A stretch of 55,780 nucleotides of DNA from Alphaproteobacteria bacterium (lineage in GTDB: Bacteria > Pseudomonadota > Alphaproteobacteria > Micavibrionales > UBA2020). Position 1 is the first letter of the stretch. Every line of letters starts with the position of its first letter. This document shows, in pieces, positions 16,225 through 24,648 of the stretch. The translations under genes were made by a program, and so were the position numbers. The DNA is taken from assembly GCA_004297545.1 (NCBI GenBank), contig SCTB01000075.1, forward strand, positions 1 through 55,780, in the 5' to 3' direction. The notes under the pieces are model-generated. The model was not told where the DNA came from, did not search any database, and worked only from the letters and a program-made list of their open reading frames with translations.

Positions 16225-17103
16225 TTACTTGCGCGGCGTGCCCTGCGCATCCTTGAAGTAGCGGAAGAAGTCGCCGTCGGGCGATAAAATCATGGTCGTG
16301 TTGTCGCCGGACAGCCCCTCGCGATATGCCTGCATGGTGCGGTAGAAGGCGTAGAAATCCGGGTCCTTCCGGAAGGCCTCCGCGTAAATCCGGATGGCCT
16401 GTTCGTCGCCCTCGCCGCGCGAGATCTGCGACTGCTTCTCCGCCTCCGCCAGCAGGATGGTGCGCTCCCTGTCGGCCTTGGACTTGATTTCCTGCGATAT
16501 CTGCTGGCCCTCGGCGCGGAAAGTGGCTGCCTCGCGCTGGCGTTCCGTGCGCATCCGGTCATAGACGGCCTGCAGCGTCTGGTCGGGAAGGTCGGCGCGC
16601 ACGATGCGCACGTCGACGATCTCGACGCCCATGTCCGCGCTCACCGCCTCGTTCGCCTGCTTGCGGATTTCGGCCATGATGTCGGAACGCTTGACCGACA
16701 GCAGGTCGTCCAGCGTCACGGTGCCCAGCACTTCGCGGGCAATCGAGTTGATGATGTTGTCCAGCCGTCCTTCGGCGAGCTGCTGAGACGTCAGCGTATT
16801 GTTGAAGAGCAGCATGTCCTTGATCTTGTAGCGTCCGAAGGTATCGACGATCATGCGCTTCTGGTCGGCCAGGATGACTTCTTCCGGTTCCGGGTCAAGG
16901 GACAGGATCATGGTCGAGAAAGTCTTCACCTGCTGCACGAAGGGCGTCTTGAATTTCAGCCCCGGCTCGGTGTGCTGCGCGACGGGCTTGCCGAACTGCA
17001 GCACCATCTTCTGCTCGCCCTGCGTCACGACGAAGGCGGACTGGTTGATGAGCAGGAAGCCCAGCAGCAGCACGAAAATGAGGAGGGTATGCGATTTAAC
17101 CAT
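16225..17103 (-). CDS. hflC: HflC, SPFH/prohibitin-domain membrane protein
   Basis: 292 residues. One N-terminal membrane helix (LLIFVLLLGFLLINQSAFVV), then a band-7/SPFH domain (VTQGEQKMVLQFGKPV, EPGLKFKTPFVQ, ADQKRMIVDTFGRYKI) and a long helical region rich in A, E and R (RMRTERQREAATFRAEG, GEGDEQAIRIYAEAF). With HflK it forms the periplasm-facing complex that surrounds and modulates FtsH. 16 bases separate it from hflK. Confidence 0.95.
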   Translation of the reverse strand: MVKSHTLLIFVLLLGFLLINQSAFVVTQGEQKMVLQFGKPVAQHTEPGLKFKTPFVQQVKTFSTMILSLDPEPEEVILADQKRMIVDTFGRYKIKDMLLFNNTLTSQQLAEGRLDNIINSIAREVLGTVTLDDLLSVKRSDIMAEIRKQANEAVSADMGVEIVDVRIVRADLPDQTLQAVYDRMRTERQREAATFRAEGQQISQEIKSKADRERTILLAEAEKQSQISRGEGDEQAIRIYAEAFRKDPDFYAFYRTMQAYREGLSGDNTTMILSPDGDFFRYFKDAQGTPRK

Positions 17104-17119
17104 GTGCCTTTAGCTCCCT

Positions 17120-18292
17120 TTACTGCGCGAGCGGCTGCGACGGCAGCCTGGATGCGGATTTGCCGTCGAGCGACAGCCAGGGCATCACGCCCTTGTCGTC
17201 GCCGACGATGATTTTTCTGCTGTTCTTCAGGATTTCCTGCATCGTCTCGAGGTAGATGCGCTTCTGCGTGACGTCCTTCGCCTGCGCATAGGCGTTATAG
17301 ACGGACGTGAATCGCTCGGCGTCGCCCTGCGCCTTCGCCATCACGGCGGACTTGTAGGCGGAAGCGTCCTGGATGATCTTCTGCGCGTCGCCCTTCGCGC
17401 GGGGGACGATGTCGTTCTGGTATGTTTCCGCCTCGTTCTTGGCGCGCTCCTTGTCGGTGCGCGCGCGCTGCACGTCGTTGAAGGCGTCGACGACCGGGCC
17501 TGGCGGGTCCACGCTGAGCAGCTGGACGCTGTTGATAAGGACGCCCGACTTGTATTCGTCGAGCACCTTTTGCGTCTGGTCCTTCGTCTTGGTTTCGATG
17601 TCCTGACGGCCTTCGGTCATCGCTTTCTGGATCTCGGTGCGGCCGATAATCTCGCGCATCGCGCTTTCGGCGACCTTTTTCACCGTGGCGTCGGGCCCGT
17701 CGATATCGAAGGTATATTGCTTGGCGTCGCCGATATGCCAGCGGACCGAAAAGTGGATATTCACGATATTCGCGTCGCCGGTCAGCATCATGCTTTCCCG
17801 CGGGTTGTCGCTGCGCGCGCCGCCGGCCGAGGTGAAGCCCACGTCAATCTGGTTGTTGCGCGCGACGGCGACCTTGATGTCGTCCTGGATGGGCGAGGGC
17901 AGGTGATAGCCGAGGCCCGCTTCGGTCTTCGTGTCGGTCACTTTGCCGAAGGTCAAAATCAGCGCGTTTTCCTGCGGCTGCACGGTGTAGAAACCGGTGC
18001 CCATCCACAGCAGGAACACCAGGAAGATCAGCAGCAGGATGGCCTTGCCGGGGTCGAGGTCGGCCGTCGGGCGCTTGCCGCCGAAGGTGTTCTTGAACTT
18101 GTCCTGCGCCTGGCGCAGCATTTCATCAAGGTCGGGGTCGTTGTTGCGGCCGCCGGAGGGGCGCTGGCTCCAGTTCCCGCCGCCTTTGTCGCCGCCGCCC
18201 TTGTCGCCGTCATCGCCGCCGCCGCCGCCCCGGTGGCCCCAAGGGCCCTGGGTGGGAAGGAGAATCATGCCGTCCTGCGGTTTCGATGCCAT
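17120..18292 (-). CDS. hflK: HflK, SPFH/prohibitin-domain membrane protein
   Basis: 390 residues. Gly/Asp-rich cytosolic N-terminus (residues 17-50), a membrane helix at about 84-103, then the SPFH domain (TVQPQENALILTFGKV, EAGLGYHLPSPI, MLTGDANIVNIHFSVRWHI) and a helical C-terminal part with ERAKNEAETYQNDIVPRAKG. Partner of HflC in control of FtsH. First gene of a five-gene minus-strand group and divergent from mrp, with a 112-base shared upstream region. Confidence 0.95.
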   Translation of the reverse strand: MASKPQDGMILLPTQGPWGHRGGGGGDDGDKGGGDKGGGNWSQRPSGGRNNDPDLDEMLRQAQDKFKNTFGGKRPTADLDPGKAILLLIFLVFLLWMGTGFYTVQPQENALILTFGKVTDTKTEAGLGYHLPSPIQDDIKVAVARNNQIDVGFTSAGGARSDNPRESMMLTGDANIVNIHFSVRWHIGDAKQYTFDIDGPDATVKKVAESAMREIIGRTEIQKAMTEGRQDIETKTKDQTQKVLDEYKSGVLINSVQLLSVDPPGPVVDAFNDVQRARTDKERAKNEAETYQNDIVPRAKGDAQKIIQDASAYKSAVMAKAQGDAERFTSVYNAYAQAKDVTQKRIYLETMQEILKNSRKIIVGDDKGVMPWLSLDGKSASRLPSQPLAQ

Positions 18293-18404
18293 TGGCTGTA
18301 TCCCTTGTTATGTCATTTAGAAAATTGTATAAACCTTTAGAAGCCCGGCTACTTCAGCATGGTTAAATAAGGGCTGCAAGCACTTTAGGAAGAAGGGCGC
18401 CGTT

Positions 18405-19517
18405 ATGTCCTCCGTGACGCCAGAACAGGTTCTTGACCGCTTGAGGCAGGTCACACATCCGGGCAAGGGCAAGGATATTGTCACGCTCGGCATGGTCACC
18501 GGCGTCAGTATTATGGGAGATCACGTTTCCTTCGCGCTGGAAGTCGACCCGGCCGAGGGCGCGAAGCTGGAACCCCTGCGCCAGCTGGCCCAGAACGCCG
18601 TCGAAAAAATTTCCGGAATCAAGAAGGTGACCGCCGTGCTGACGGCGGAGCGCAACCCGCCCCCCGCAGGCGGAAGACCGGCACAGGGCGCGCCCGCTTC
18701 TCCGCAGCATAAAATTTCGTCGCGCCCAGTGGCGCCGCAGGTGAAATACATGATCGCGGTCGCCTCGGGCAAGGGCGGCGTCGGCAAGTCGACCGTCGCC
18801 GCGAACCTCGCGCTCGCCTTCGCCGCGATGGGCAAGAAAGCGGGACTGCTGGATGCCGATATCTACGGCTCCTCCCAGCCCACCATGATGGGCCTGCGCC
18901 GCAAGCCCGAAACAAACGACGACGACATGATCGTGCCGCCCGAAGCGCATGGGCTGAAATTCATGTCGATGGGTTTCTTCGTCGAACCCGACGCGCCCGT
19001 CATCTGGCGCGGGCCGATGGTGCATAGCGCGATTCAGCAGTTATTGCGCGATGTCGCCTGGGGGGCGCTCGACGTGCTGGTCATTGATCTTCCGCCCGGC
19101 ACGGGCGATGCACAATTGTCTTTGGCGCAATACGTGCCGCTCACCGGCGCGGTGATTGTTTCAACGCCGCAGGATGTCGCGCTGAACGAGGCGAAAAAGG
19201 GCCTGCGCATGTTCGAAAAAACCGGCGTGCCCGTGCTTGGCATGGTCGAGAACATGAGCTATCACATCTGCTCCGCGTGCTCGCACCGCGAACATATCTT
19301 CGGCCACGGCGGCGTGAAGACGGCCTGCGAGCGCTTAAATGTCGAATTCCTGGGCGAAATCCCGCTGCTGACCGCCATCCGCGAAAAGGCTGATGCCGGC
19401 ACTCCCATCGTCGCCGCCGACCCCAAAGGCATGGCCGCCGAAGCCTTCAAAAACATCGCCGCGCGGCTCTGGCTGAAGCTGCCCGAGATGAAATCGCAGC
19501 AGAAGATTAAGGCTTAG
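18405..19517 (+). CDS. mrp: Mrp/ApbC-type P-loop ATPase, iron-sulfur carrier
   Basis: 370 residues. Residues 1-85 form a MIP18/DUF59-type domain, followed by a Pro/Ala linker and the ATPase: deviant Walker A SGKGGVGKST near residue 121-130, DADIYGSSQPTMMG, VDLPPGTGD-like IDLPPGTGDAQLSL, and a CSAC pair that binds a bridging 4Fe-4S cluster. Carries Fe-S clusters to apoproteins in the cytosol. Divergent from hflK. Confidence 0.93.
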   Translation: MSSVTPEQVLDRLRQVTHPGKGKDIVTLGMVTGVSIMGDHVSFALEVDPAEGAKLEPLRQLAQNAVEKISGIKKVTAVLTAERNPPPAGGRPAQGAPASPQHKISSRPVAPQVKYMIAVASGKGGVGKSTVAANLALAFAAMGKKAGLLDADIYGSSQPTMMGLRRKPETNDDDMIVPPEAHGLKFMSMGFFVEPDAPVIWRGPMVHSAIQQLLRDVAWGALDVLVIDLPPGTGDAQLSLAQYVPLTGAVIVSTPQDVALNEAKKGLRMFEKTGVPVLGMVENMSYHICSACSHREHIFGHGGVKTACERLNVEFLGEIPLLTAIREKADAGTPIVAADPKGMAAEAFKNIAARLWLKLPEMKSQQKIKA

Positions 19518-19523
19518 TCAATC

Positions 19524-20279
19524 ATGGCTAATTCCGAATTCTCATGGGACGACTATTTCGAGAAATGCCTTAATAAGTTTAAGCTGGGCGATATTTATCT
19601 CGATGGTTTTTATCATCCCACCGTATGCCTGCGTATCGATATTGATTACGAAAGAAAAGATATAGGACTGGAGGGGGTATCCTTACTCGACGGGTCCTGG
19701 CCGAGAGGTTGCAGCGTCGTACATTCTGGTCCCGATAAAATCACATGTGAAGAAGCATGGAACATGAAGGAGGAATACGAATGTAGAATAAGGCCCAGAG
19801 AAAAAACACCCGATGAGATCATGCGCTATGTCAACGGGCGGGAGGTTATGTCTGGCGACAAAGTAAGGCTGGGCGACGACGAAGGTATGGTGACGTGCCT
19901 AATGGACAGAAACAAATCCCCTTCGGCATTCGGTGAGAATATTTGGGAGGGGTATAGAAATAGAGTTGTAATACGCTTTTCGAAGCGCGGGTTTGTGCAC
20001 TACATAGGGGAGCTGGGCCCTGATATCGAGTTAGTTTCTGAAACAATGAAATACGCTGACGGGCAGCAAATAAGGCTGGGTGATAGAGTAAAGTTGGGCA
20101 AGGATGAGAACGGTAAAGTTGTCTGCTTAATAGAGGTTGGCGAGTATCTTCCTGGAGAGGACTGGTTGTATCTAAAAGAAGGCATAATGACTCGCTTCCC
20201 GCAATTCGGGCATATTCATTACAAAAAGGCAGAGGAAGACCTTCAGCTAATAGCGCGTGCAGGTGAGCCGCCAAAATAG
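19524..20279 (+). CDS. Unknown protein with two tandem KOW-like beta domains, low GC
   Basis: 251 residues. N-terminal part has GVSLLDGSWPRGCSVVHSGP and ITCEEAW. Then come two similar units: MRYVNGREVMSGDKVRLGDD, GMVTCLMDRN, VVIRFSKRGFVHYIGEL, and MKYADGQQIRLGDRVKLGKD, GKVVCLIEVG, GIMTRFPQFGHIHYKKA. Each looks like a small beta-barrel with a GD(K/R)V(R/K)LG turn. Comparable proteins occur next to polymorphic toxins as putative immunity proteins, which is a hint only. Base composition is visibly lower in GC than its neighbours, with rarer codons such as ATA and TTA, pointing to transfer. It starts 6 bases after mrp. Confidence 0.7.
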   Translation: MANSEFSWDDYFEKCLNKFKLGDIYLDGFYHPTVCLRIDIDYERKDIGLEGVSLLDGSWPRGCSVVHSGPDKITCEEAWNMKEEYECRIRPREKTPDEIMRYVNGREVMSGDKVRLGDDEGMVTCLMDRNKSPSAFGENIWEGYRNRVVIRFSKRGFVHYIGELGPDIELVSETMKYADGQQIRLGDRVKLGKDENGKVVCLIEVGEYLPGEDWLYLKEGIMTRFPQFGHIHYKKAEEDLQLIARAGEPPK

Positions 20280-20306
20280 ATTTTAAACAAGGGAAATTAT
20301 CACACG

Positions 20307-20633
20307 ATGAACACCTGGACGCCCTGCCCCTCCCCGGCTGTCGCCGACGTTATCCGCTGGAAGGAGCCCATATGGGCCGCGCCGAATAAAAAGCGCGGCA
20401 AGCCCGACCGCATCGGCGAGCAGATGCTGACGGCAGAGGTTAAGGCTTTGGGCGACTTCCTGCAGCTGCATGTCCGGGCGGTCGAAACCCTCTCCCTCGA
20501 TGAAGGCGCAATAGCACCTCCCGGCGTCAAACCCGGCGACAGCGTGCGCCGCAAAATATCCACCATCGAACGCGGCGAGTGCCAGCGGCTTTTGTGGCCG
20601 GATGAGGACGCAAGGCCTTCTGCACGTAAATAA
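20307..20633 (+). CDS. Small hypothetical protein
   Basis: 108 residues. Starts MNTWTPCPSPAVADVIRWKE and contains KKRGKPDRIGEQMLTAEVKA, LGDFLQLHVRAVETLSL and a late RRKISTIERGECQRLLW. A compact beta-rich domain with no export signal. Composition returns to the high-GC background. It lies after the low-GC gene with a 27-base gap. I do not recognise the family. Confidence 0.65.
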   Translation: MNTWTPCPSPAVADVIRWKEPIWAAPNKKRGKPDRIGEQMLTAEVKALGDFLQLHVRAVETLSLDEGAIAPPGVKPGDSVRRKISTIERGECQRLLWPDEDARPSARK

Positions 20634-20645
20634 ATAAAGTCGCCA

Positions 20646-20732
20646 CCCCGATGCAAATCGGGGTCCAGTCTGTGAATTTTCTACCTCAATATTTAGCGGT
20701 AGAAGTTATATGAACTGGACCCCGATTTGCAT
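20646..20732. repeat. Perfect 19-bp inverted repeat, 44 bases apart
   Basis: ATGCAAATCGGGGTCCAGT (20651-20669) and its exact reverse complement (20714-20732) flank a 44-base AT-rich centre holding a CTACC/GGTAG hairpin. The left arm can also fold locally (CCCCGAT/ATCGGGG). Non-coding; resembles a mobile intergenic repeat or miniature element. Part of a 485-base gene-free stretch (20634-21118). Confidence 0.75.
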
Positions 20733-20760
20733 CCAGGGCTATAGCATATGAAAGAAAATT

Positions 20761-20906
20761 TCCCTCTCCCCCGTCCGCGAAGCGGACGGAGGGAGAGGGT
20801 CAGGGTGAGGGGGTGGCGCAGCAAAAACCATATTTGGCGCTTGTTGAACCGCCCCCTCACCTTAATCCTCTCCCTCCATGCGGCTCCGCCGCACGGGGGA
20901 GAGGAG
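20761..20906. repeat. Large imperfect inverted repeat of the CCCTCTCCC type
   Basis: The left arm has TCCCTCTCCC, a GTCCGC/GCGGAC hairpin and GGGAGAGGGTCAGGGTGAGG. The right arm has CCCCCTCACC, CCTCTCCCTCC, a CGGC/GCCG hairpin and GGGGGAGAGGA. This is the familiar proteobacterial dispersed intergenic repeat. No gene seen from here to 21118. Confidence 0.7.
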
Positions 20907-21118
20907 ACTCTCCGGATTTTAGAACGCTGTAATATTTGTTCATATGCGATAGTTCTGGATTTTCATCGGAGTAGAGCATTCGCATGAGCGCGTTTTTAGA
21001 ACCCATGTTTGGACAAAACTGGTCAGGCGTATATCCCCAAAAATAGGGGCCTCAGAATTCCGTTTTGCCAGAAGCGGAAAATTATGCGATAAACCGGACG
21101 GAATCAAAGGAGACGACC

Positions 21119-21352
21119 ATGACCGCGCAGACCGTCGAACAGGCGCTTGAAGACATCTATGCATCGCTGCAGAACGACAATGACGGCATCGACGCGCATA
21201 TCGCGTCGCTGAAGGCCGCGCTGGCCGGCAGCGGGAAGAAGCAAGTCGAGATCGACCCCGCCCGCCTCGCGCAGAACAACCGCGCGGGCCGCAAGATGAT
21301 GCAGTCCTATTTCAGGAAGCGTGGCGTCGAGGTCACTTTCGCCGAAAAATAA
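21119..21352 (+). CDS. Small hypothetical protein
   Basis: 77 residues from the ATG at 21119, which has AAAGGAG upstream at good spacing. Helical and charged: TVEQALEDIYASLQNDNDG, HIASLKAALAGSGKKQVEID, then NNRAGRKMMQSYFRKRGVEV. Looks soluble and nucleic-acid-friendly (basic C-terminal half), but no family is recognised. 24 bases precede the VOC gene, so the two are probably co-transcribed. Confidence 0.7.
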   Translation: MTAQTVEQALEDIYASLQNDNDGIDAHIASLKAALAGSGKKQVEIDPARLAQNNRAGRKMMQSYFRKRGVEVTFAEK

Positions 21353-21376
21353 TCGGCACTCAGGAGCACAAAGAAC

Positions 21377-21853
21377 ATGAGACCAAAAAACACGATCTGC
21401 CTCTGGTTCGACAATGACGCGGAGGAGGCCGCGCGCTTTTATGCCGCGACCTTTCCTGACAGCAAGGTGACGGGCGTTCACAAGGCGCCCAGCGACTATC
21501 CCGGCGGCAAGGAAGGCGATGTGCTGACGGTGGAATTCACGGTTTGCGGCATTCCCTGCATCGGGCTCAACGGCGGCCCGGTGTTCACCCACGACGAGGC
21601 GTTTTCCTTTCAAATAGCCACCGACGACCAGGAGGAGACGGACCGTTACTGGAACGCCATCATCGGCAACGGCGGCCAGGCCAGCGAGTGCGGCTGGTGC
21701 AAGGACCGCTGGGGCCTCAGCTGGCAGATCACGCCGCGCACGCTGATGGACGCGATGGCCAAGGGCGGCGCCGAGGCCAGGCGCGCCTTCGGGGCGATGA
21801 TGACCATGACAAAAATCGACGTCGCCGCGATCGAGGCGGCACGGCGGGGGTGA
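21377..21853 (+). CDS. VOC-superfamily PhnB-like protein
   Basis: 158 residues. Pattern of the PhnB / '3-demethylubiquinone-9 3-methyltransferase' branch of the vicinal oxygen chelate fold: ICLWFDNDAEEAARFYAATF, DVLTVEFTVCGIPCIGLNGG, FSFQIATDDQEETDRYW, CGWCKDRWGLSWQITP. Despite the old family name these are not proven methyltransferases. They have glyoxalase-like folds with unknown substrates. Follows the small gene at 21119. Confidence 0.85.
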   Translation: MRPKNTICLWFDNDAEEAARFYAATFPDSKVTGVHKAPSDYPGGKEGDVLTVEFTVCGIPCIGLNGGPVFTHDEAFSFQIATDDQEETDRYWNAIIGNGGQASECGWCKDRWGLSWQITPRTLMDAMAKGGAEARRAFGAMMTMTKIDVAAIEAARRG

Positions 21854-21896
21854 GCCGCACTTAATCGTGCGCGTCTCCCCGAAATTTCTTCTCGTC

Positions 21897-21916
21897 ATAC
21901 CGGCGAAGGCCGGTAT
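21897..21916. repeat. Dispersed hairpin, GAAG loop
   Basis: ATACCGGC (21897-21904), GAAG, GCCGGTAT (21909-21916): an 8-bp perfect stem, same architecture as the hairpin at 1164. Confidence 0.65.
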
Positions 21917-21983
21917 CCAAGGGACATGGAATGTTCGGCGATAACAGGCCGTCAAGGTTTAGCGGCAAACCCGAAGTCCGTGG

Positions 21984-22003
21984 GCCCCGGCCTGCGCCGG
22001 GGC
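21984..22003. repeat. Dispersed hairpin, CTGC loop
   Basis: GCCCCGGC (21984-21991), CTGC, GCCGGGGC (21996-22003): an 8-bp perfect stem, same loop as the third hairpin at 1200-1215. Confidence 0.65.
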
Positions 22004-22028
22004 AACAATACCAGATTGCAAGGAGACG

Positions 22029-22133
22029 ATGATGCGAAAAGTTATTGTCGGTGCGATGGTGTCGATGGACGGGGTCAAGCGGGTCCCTGCCGTCGAAAGC
22101 GCCCGACGCGAAATGCTGAAGCGGGAGGGGTAG
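22029..22133 (+). pseudogene. Truncated RibD_C/dihydrofolate reductase-like gene remnant
   Basis: With AAGGAG just upstream and an ATGATG start, the frame encodes about 34 residues: MRKVIVGAMVSMDGVKRVP, then a short tail ending at TAG. The opening is the conserved N-terminus of YyaP/RibD-C-type reductases, which are normally about 180 residues. The rest of the domain is absent; a dispersed hairpin (22136-22170) begins two bases after the stop. I infer deletion at a repeat junction. Confidence 0.6.
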
Positions 22134-22135
22134 GG

Positions 22136-22170
22136 TACTGGATCCCCGCTTTCGCTGGGATGACTCCCAG
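22136..22170. repeat. Dispersed hairpin, TTTC loop
   Basis: CTGGATCCCCGC, TTTC, GCTGGGATGACTCCCAG: a slightly mismatched stem (CCCCGC against GCTGGG), the same CTGGATCCCCGC sequence as the right part of the 1164-1215 element. Confidence 0.6.
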
Positions 22171-22282
22171 TCAGATTCCCATTTTGGGACGCCGAAACTT
22201 CTTGACGGAAAATTATCCGGGTTTCATCCTGCTAAAACGATTTAAATTATTCTTTGAAATTTTTTAACAGGGGGAATTCCAT

Positions 22283-24508
22283 ATGCCGACAATCGCCGAA
22301 CTCGAACAATCACTGACAGATGCGGCAAACGCACAGGACATGGGCGCCATAATATCCATCGTCTCGTCGCTGACGCTGGAGGAAAAGCAGCAGATCAATC
22401 CCACGGTTTTCGGATATACCCTGACGGCCGTTGCGAACTACACGATGACAGACGCGGCTCTTGCCGCCAGCACCGCCGGCACTTTCATGCAGGACGTCGG
22501 CCTATACACTGATTCTTCTGCAATCAGCCAGAGCTACTCCATTTTCGCTCAATTCGCCAATTTGGGCGGCGTGAACGCCATGGTGGACAACACCGATCCG
22601 CAGATTTACTCTTCCCTGGATCCGTTTTCCCTTGGGAATGTGGTCTCTGGCATCTCCTTCGCCGCTTTCATGGACCCGGCGGGCGCAGTTGCCACAACAA
22701 CCAATTTCCTGTCTCACCTGAGCCTTTACACGCCGCCCTTTTTCATTTCGAACGCCATGGCAAACTTCGCGCAATTCGGGTTGCTGGATGGCGTGAACGC
22801 CGTTGTGGATAACACCGACCCACAGGTTTATCCGCAGCTCGATTCATTGTCGTTGGGGATGACGCTTGGCGGCATAGCGATGAACGCATTCTTCGACCCG
22901 GCGAACGCGGTTGCAACGACAGCCAATTTCCTGTCCCACCTGAGCCTTTACACAGCTCCCTTTGGCATCACGAGCGCAATGCAAACTTTTGCGCAGCAAG
23001 GAATTCTGGCTGGCGTGAATGCCGTCGTGGATAATATCGACCCGCAGGTTTACCCATCTCTCGACTCATTCGCACTCGGGCAGACACTCGCCCAGATCTC
23101 GGCCGCCGCTTTCTTCGATCCCGCAGGAGCGGTTGCAGCGACGGCCAATTTCCTGTCTCATTTAAGTCTTTATACAGACCCCTTCAGCATCTCGAATGTC
23201 TTGGTAACTTTCGCGCAGGGCAGCAGTTTCGGACAGTCGCTTGATGGCGTGAATGCTGTAATCGATAACATTGATCCGCAGGTTTACCCGTCACTGGACC
23301 CATTTGCCCTCGGGATGGCGCTCTCCAGTATCTCGGGCGCTCTATTCTACGACCAGGCAGGCGCCATCGCGACTCTGGCCGATTTCGTTTCCCGCCTGAG
23401 TCTCTACACGGACCCCTCCTTCATCTCAAGCACCATGAGCCAGCTTGGGAGTCTCGGCGGCCAGAATGGCGCACTTGAGGCTATAATGGCGATAGTGGAC
23501 AATATCGACCCACAGGTTTATCCGTCTCTCGACTCCTTTTCCCTGGGGATAGTCCTCAGCGATCTCGCTCTCTCGGTTTACACCGACCCTGCGGGCGCCG
23601 TCGCAAAGGTGGCGGATTTCCTTTCGCACCTGAGTCTTTACACGGATCCCAATAGCATCGCGTTTTCCATCAGGGCCTTTGCGGAAGCAGGCGTGCTGGA
23701 GGGCGTGAATGCGGTCGTGGATAACATCGACCCGCAAGCGTATTCGCTCCTTGATCCCGGCAATCTTGGCTTTGCGATGACGTTCATCGCCAATGACACT
23801 TTCGTCCTCGATGACCATGACGTCGCGGGCACGCTGCGGAACTTTTCCCAAAAGCTGCTGTCCTACACGGGCGAGGCCTATATCGAGCAGTCACTGCAAA
23901 CCCTGGCAAATGACGGCAACCTTTCTGCCTTGGGCGGCGTACTCGACTATGTGACCTCCGCGCAGTGGGACAACCTCTCAACGTCCTTCAAGGACAGCCT
24001 GCCCGGCTTCGGCATCACGGCCGGCACTTATCTCGATGACAAATACCTCGGCTCCGGCGGCGCCGACATCTATTTCGGCCTTGGCGGCAATGACAACATC
24101 GACGGCAGGGAAGGGAATGATTTCCTCTTCGGCAACGCGGGCGCGGATAAAATTGCGGGCGGCGAGGGGAACGACTTCCTCGACGGCGGGATCGGCGCTG
24201 ACGTTTTGACAGGCGGCGCGGGGTCCGATACTTTCGCGCTGAACAACTTTGACGGCGTCGACAAGATCCAGGATTTCGACAAGGCCATCGGCGGCGACAT
24301 ACTGGATCTCCGCGATATGCTGAGTGGTTACGACGGAAGCCAGCCTGTGACGGATTACATCCACGCGCATAGCGCGGGGGGCAATACGATCATTTCCTTC
24401 GATGCCGACGGGACGGGCGCGGGTGCTGCGACCGATGTCGCGAAGCTGCAGGGCGTCACCGGCATCGACATCCAGACGCTGTTCGACCATGGCCAGATAC
24501 TGATCTGA
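22283..24508 (+). CDS. RTX-type exported protein with seven 74-78-residue repeats
   Basis: 741 residues with no Sec signal. Residues about 22-547 are tandem repeats of roughly 74-78 residues: one degenerate unit (22-95), then units starting near 96, 170, 244, 322, 400 and 474. The core is GVNAVVDN.DPQVYPSLD, then a LG..L..I strand or helix, AFFDPAGAVA, NFLSHLSLYTDP. Residues about 597-651 are glycine/aspartate nonapeptides (GLGGNDNIDG, GGEGNDFLDG, GGAGSDTF) that bind calcium. The C-terminus has DKIQDFDKAIGGDILDLRDML, like type I secretion target domains. No ABC/HlyD/TolC exporter lies beside it. Upstream AT-rich region and GGGGGAATTCC before ATG. An adhesin or matrix role is plausible but unproven. 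Confidence 0.85.
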   Translation: MPTIAELEQSLTDAANAQDMGAIISIVSSLTLEEKQQINPTVFGYTLTAVANYTMTDAALAASTAGTFMQDVGLYTDSSAISQSYSIFAQFANLGGVNAMVDNTDPQIYSSLDPFSLGNVVSGISFAAFMDPAGAVATTTNFLSHLSLYTPPFFISNAMANFAQFGLLDGVNAVVDNTDPQVYPQLDSLSLGMTLGGIAMNAFFDPANAVATTANFLSHLSLYTAPFGITSAMQTFAQQGILAGVNAVVDNIDPQVYPSLDSFALGQTLAQISAAAFFDPAGAVAATANFLSHLSLYTDPFSISNVLVTFAQGSSFGQSLDGVNAVIDNIDPQVYPSLDPFALGMALSSISGALFYDQAGAIATLADFVSRLSLYTDPSFISSTMSQLGSLGGQNGALEAIMAIVDNIDPQVYPSLDSFSLGIVLSDLALSVYTDPAGAVAKVADFLSHLSLYTDPNSIAFSIRAFAEAGVLEGVNAVVDNIDPQAYSLLDPGNLGFAMTFIANDTFVLDDHDVAGTLRNFSQKLLSYTGEAYIEQSLQTLANDGNLSALGGVLDYVTSAQWDNLSTSFKDSLPGFGITAGTYLDDKYLGSGGADIYFGLGGNDNIDGREGNDFLFGNAGADKIAGGEGNDFLDGGIGADVLTGGAGSDTFALNNFDGVDKIQDFDKAIGGDILDLRDMLSGYDGSQPVTDYIHAHSAGGNTIISFDADGTGAGAATDVAKLQGVTGIDIQTLFDHGQILI
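22568..23923 (+). repeat. Six tandem ~222-234-bp coding repeats
   Basis: DNA for protein residues 96-547 of the RTX-type protein. Unit spacing is 74, 74, 78, 78, 74 and 74 codons; the two longer units carry four extra residues before the next GVNA. The last unit (from residue 474) is diverged. The conserved boxes are at protein level with moderate DNA divergence, so the array is not freshly duplicated. Confidence 0.8.
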
Positions 24509-24648
24509 AGGGGGGCGCTGGCCGAATCTGGGGACGCGAATCTGGAATCTGGGGAATTATACTTAGCTCAAAAATTATATAAATTCGGGCGGTCTTCTTG
24601 CGCTCCTGCCCGCCAAGGTTGTTTATAAATGCGCACGTCGTGCGCGAG

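Noticed and set aside
22568-23923. Tandem repeat array considered as CRISPR-like
   Set aside because: Units are 222-234 bases, coding in one frame, and without spacer/repeat structure.
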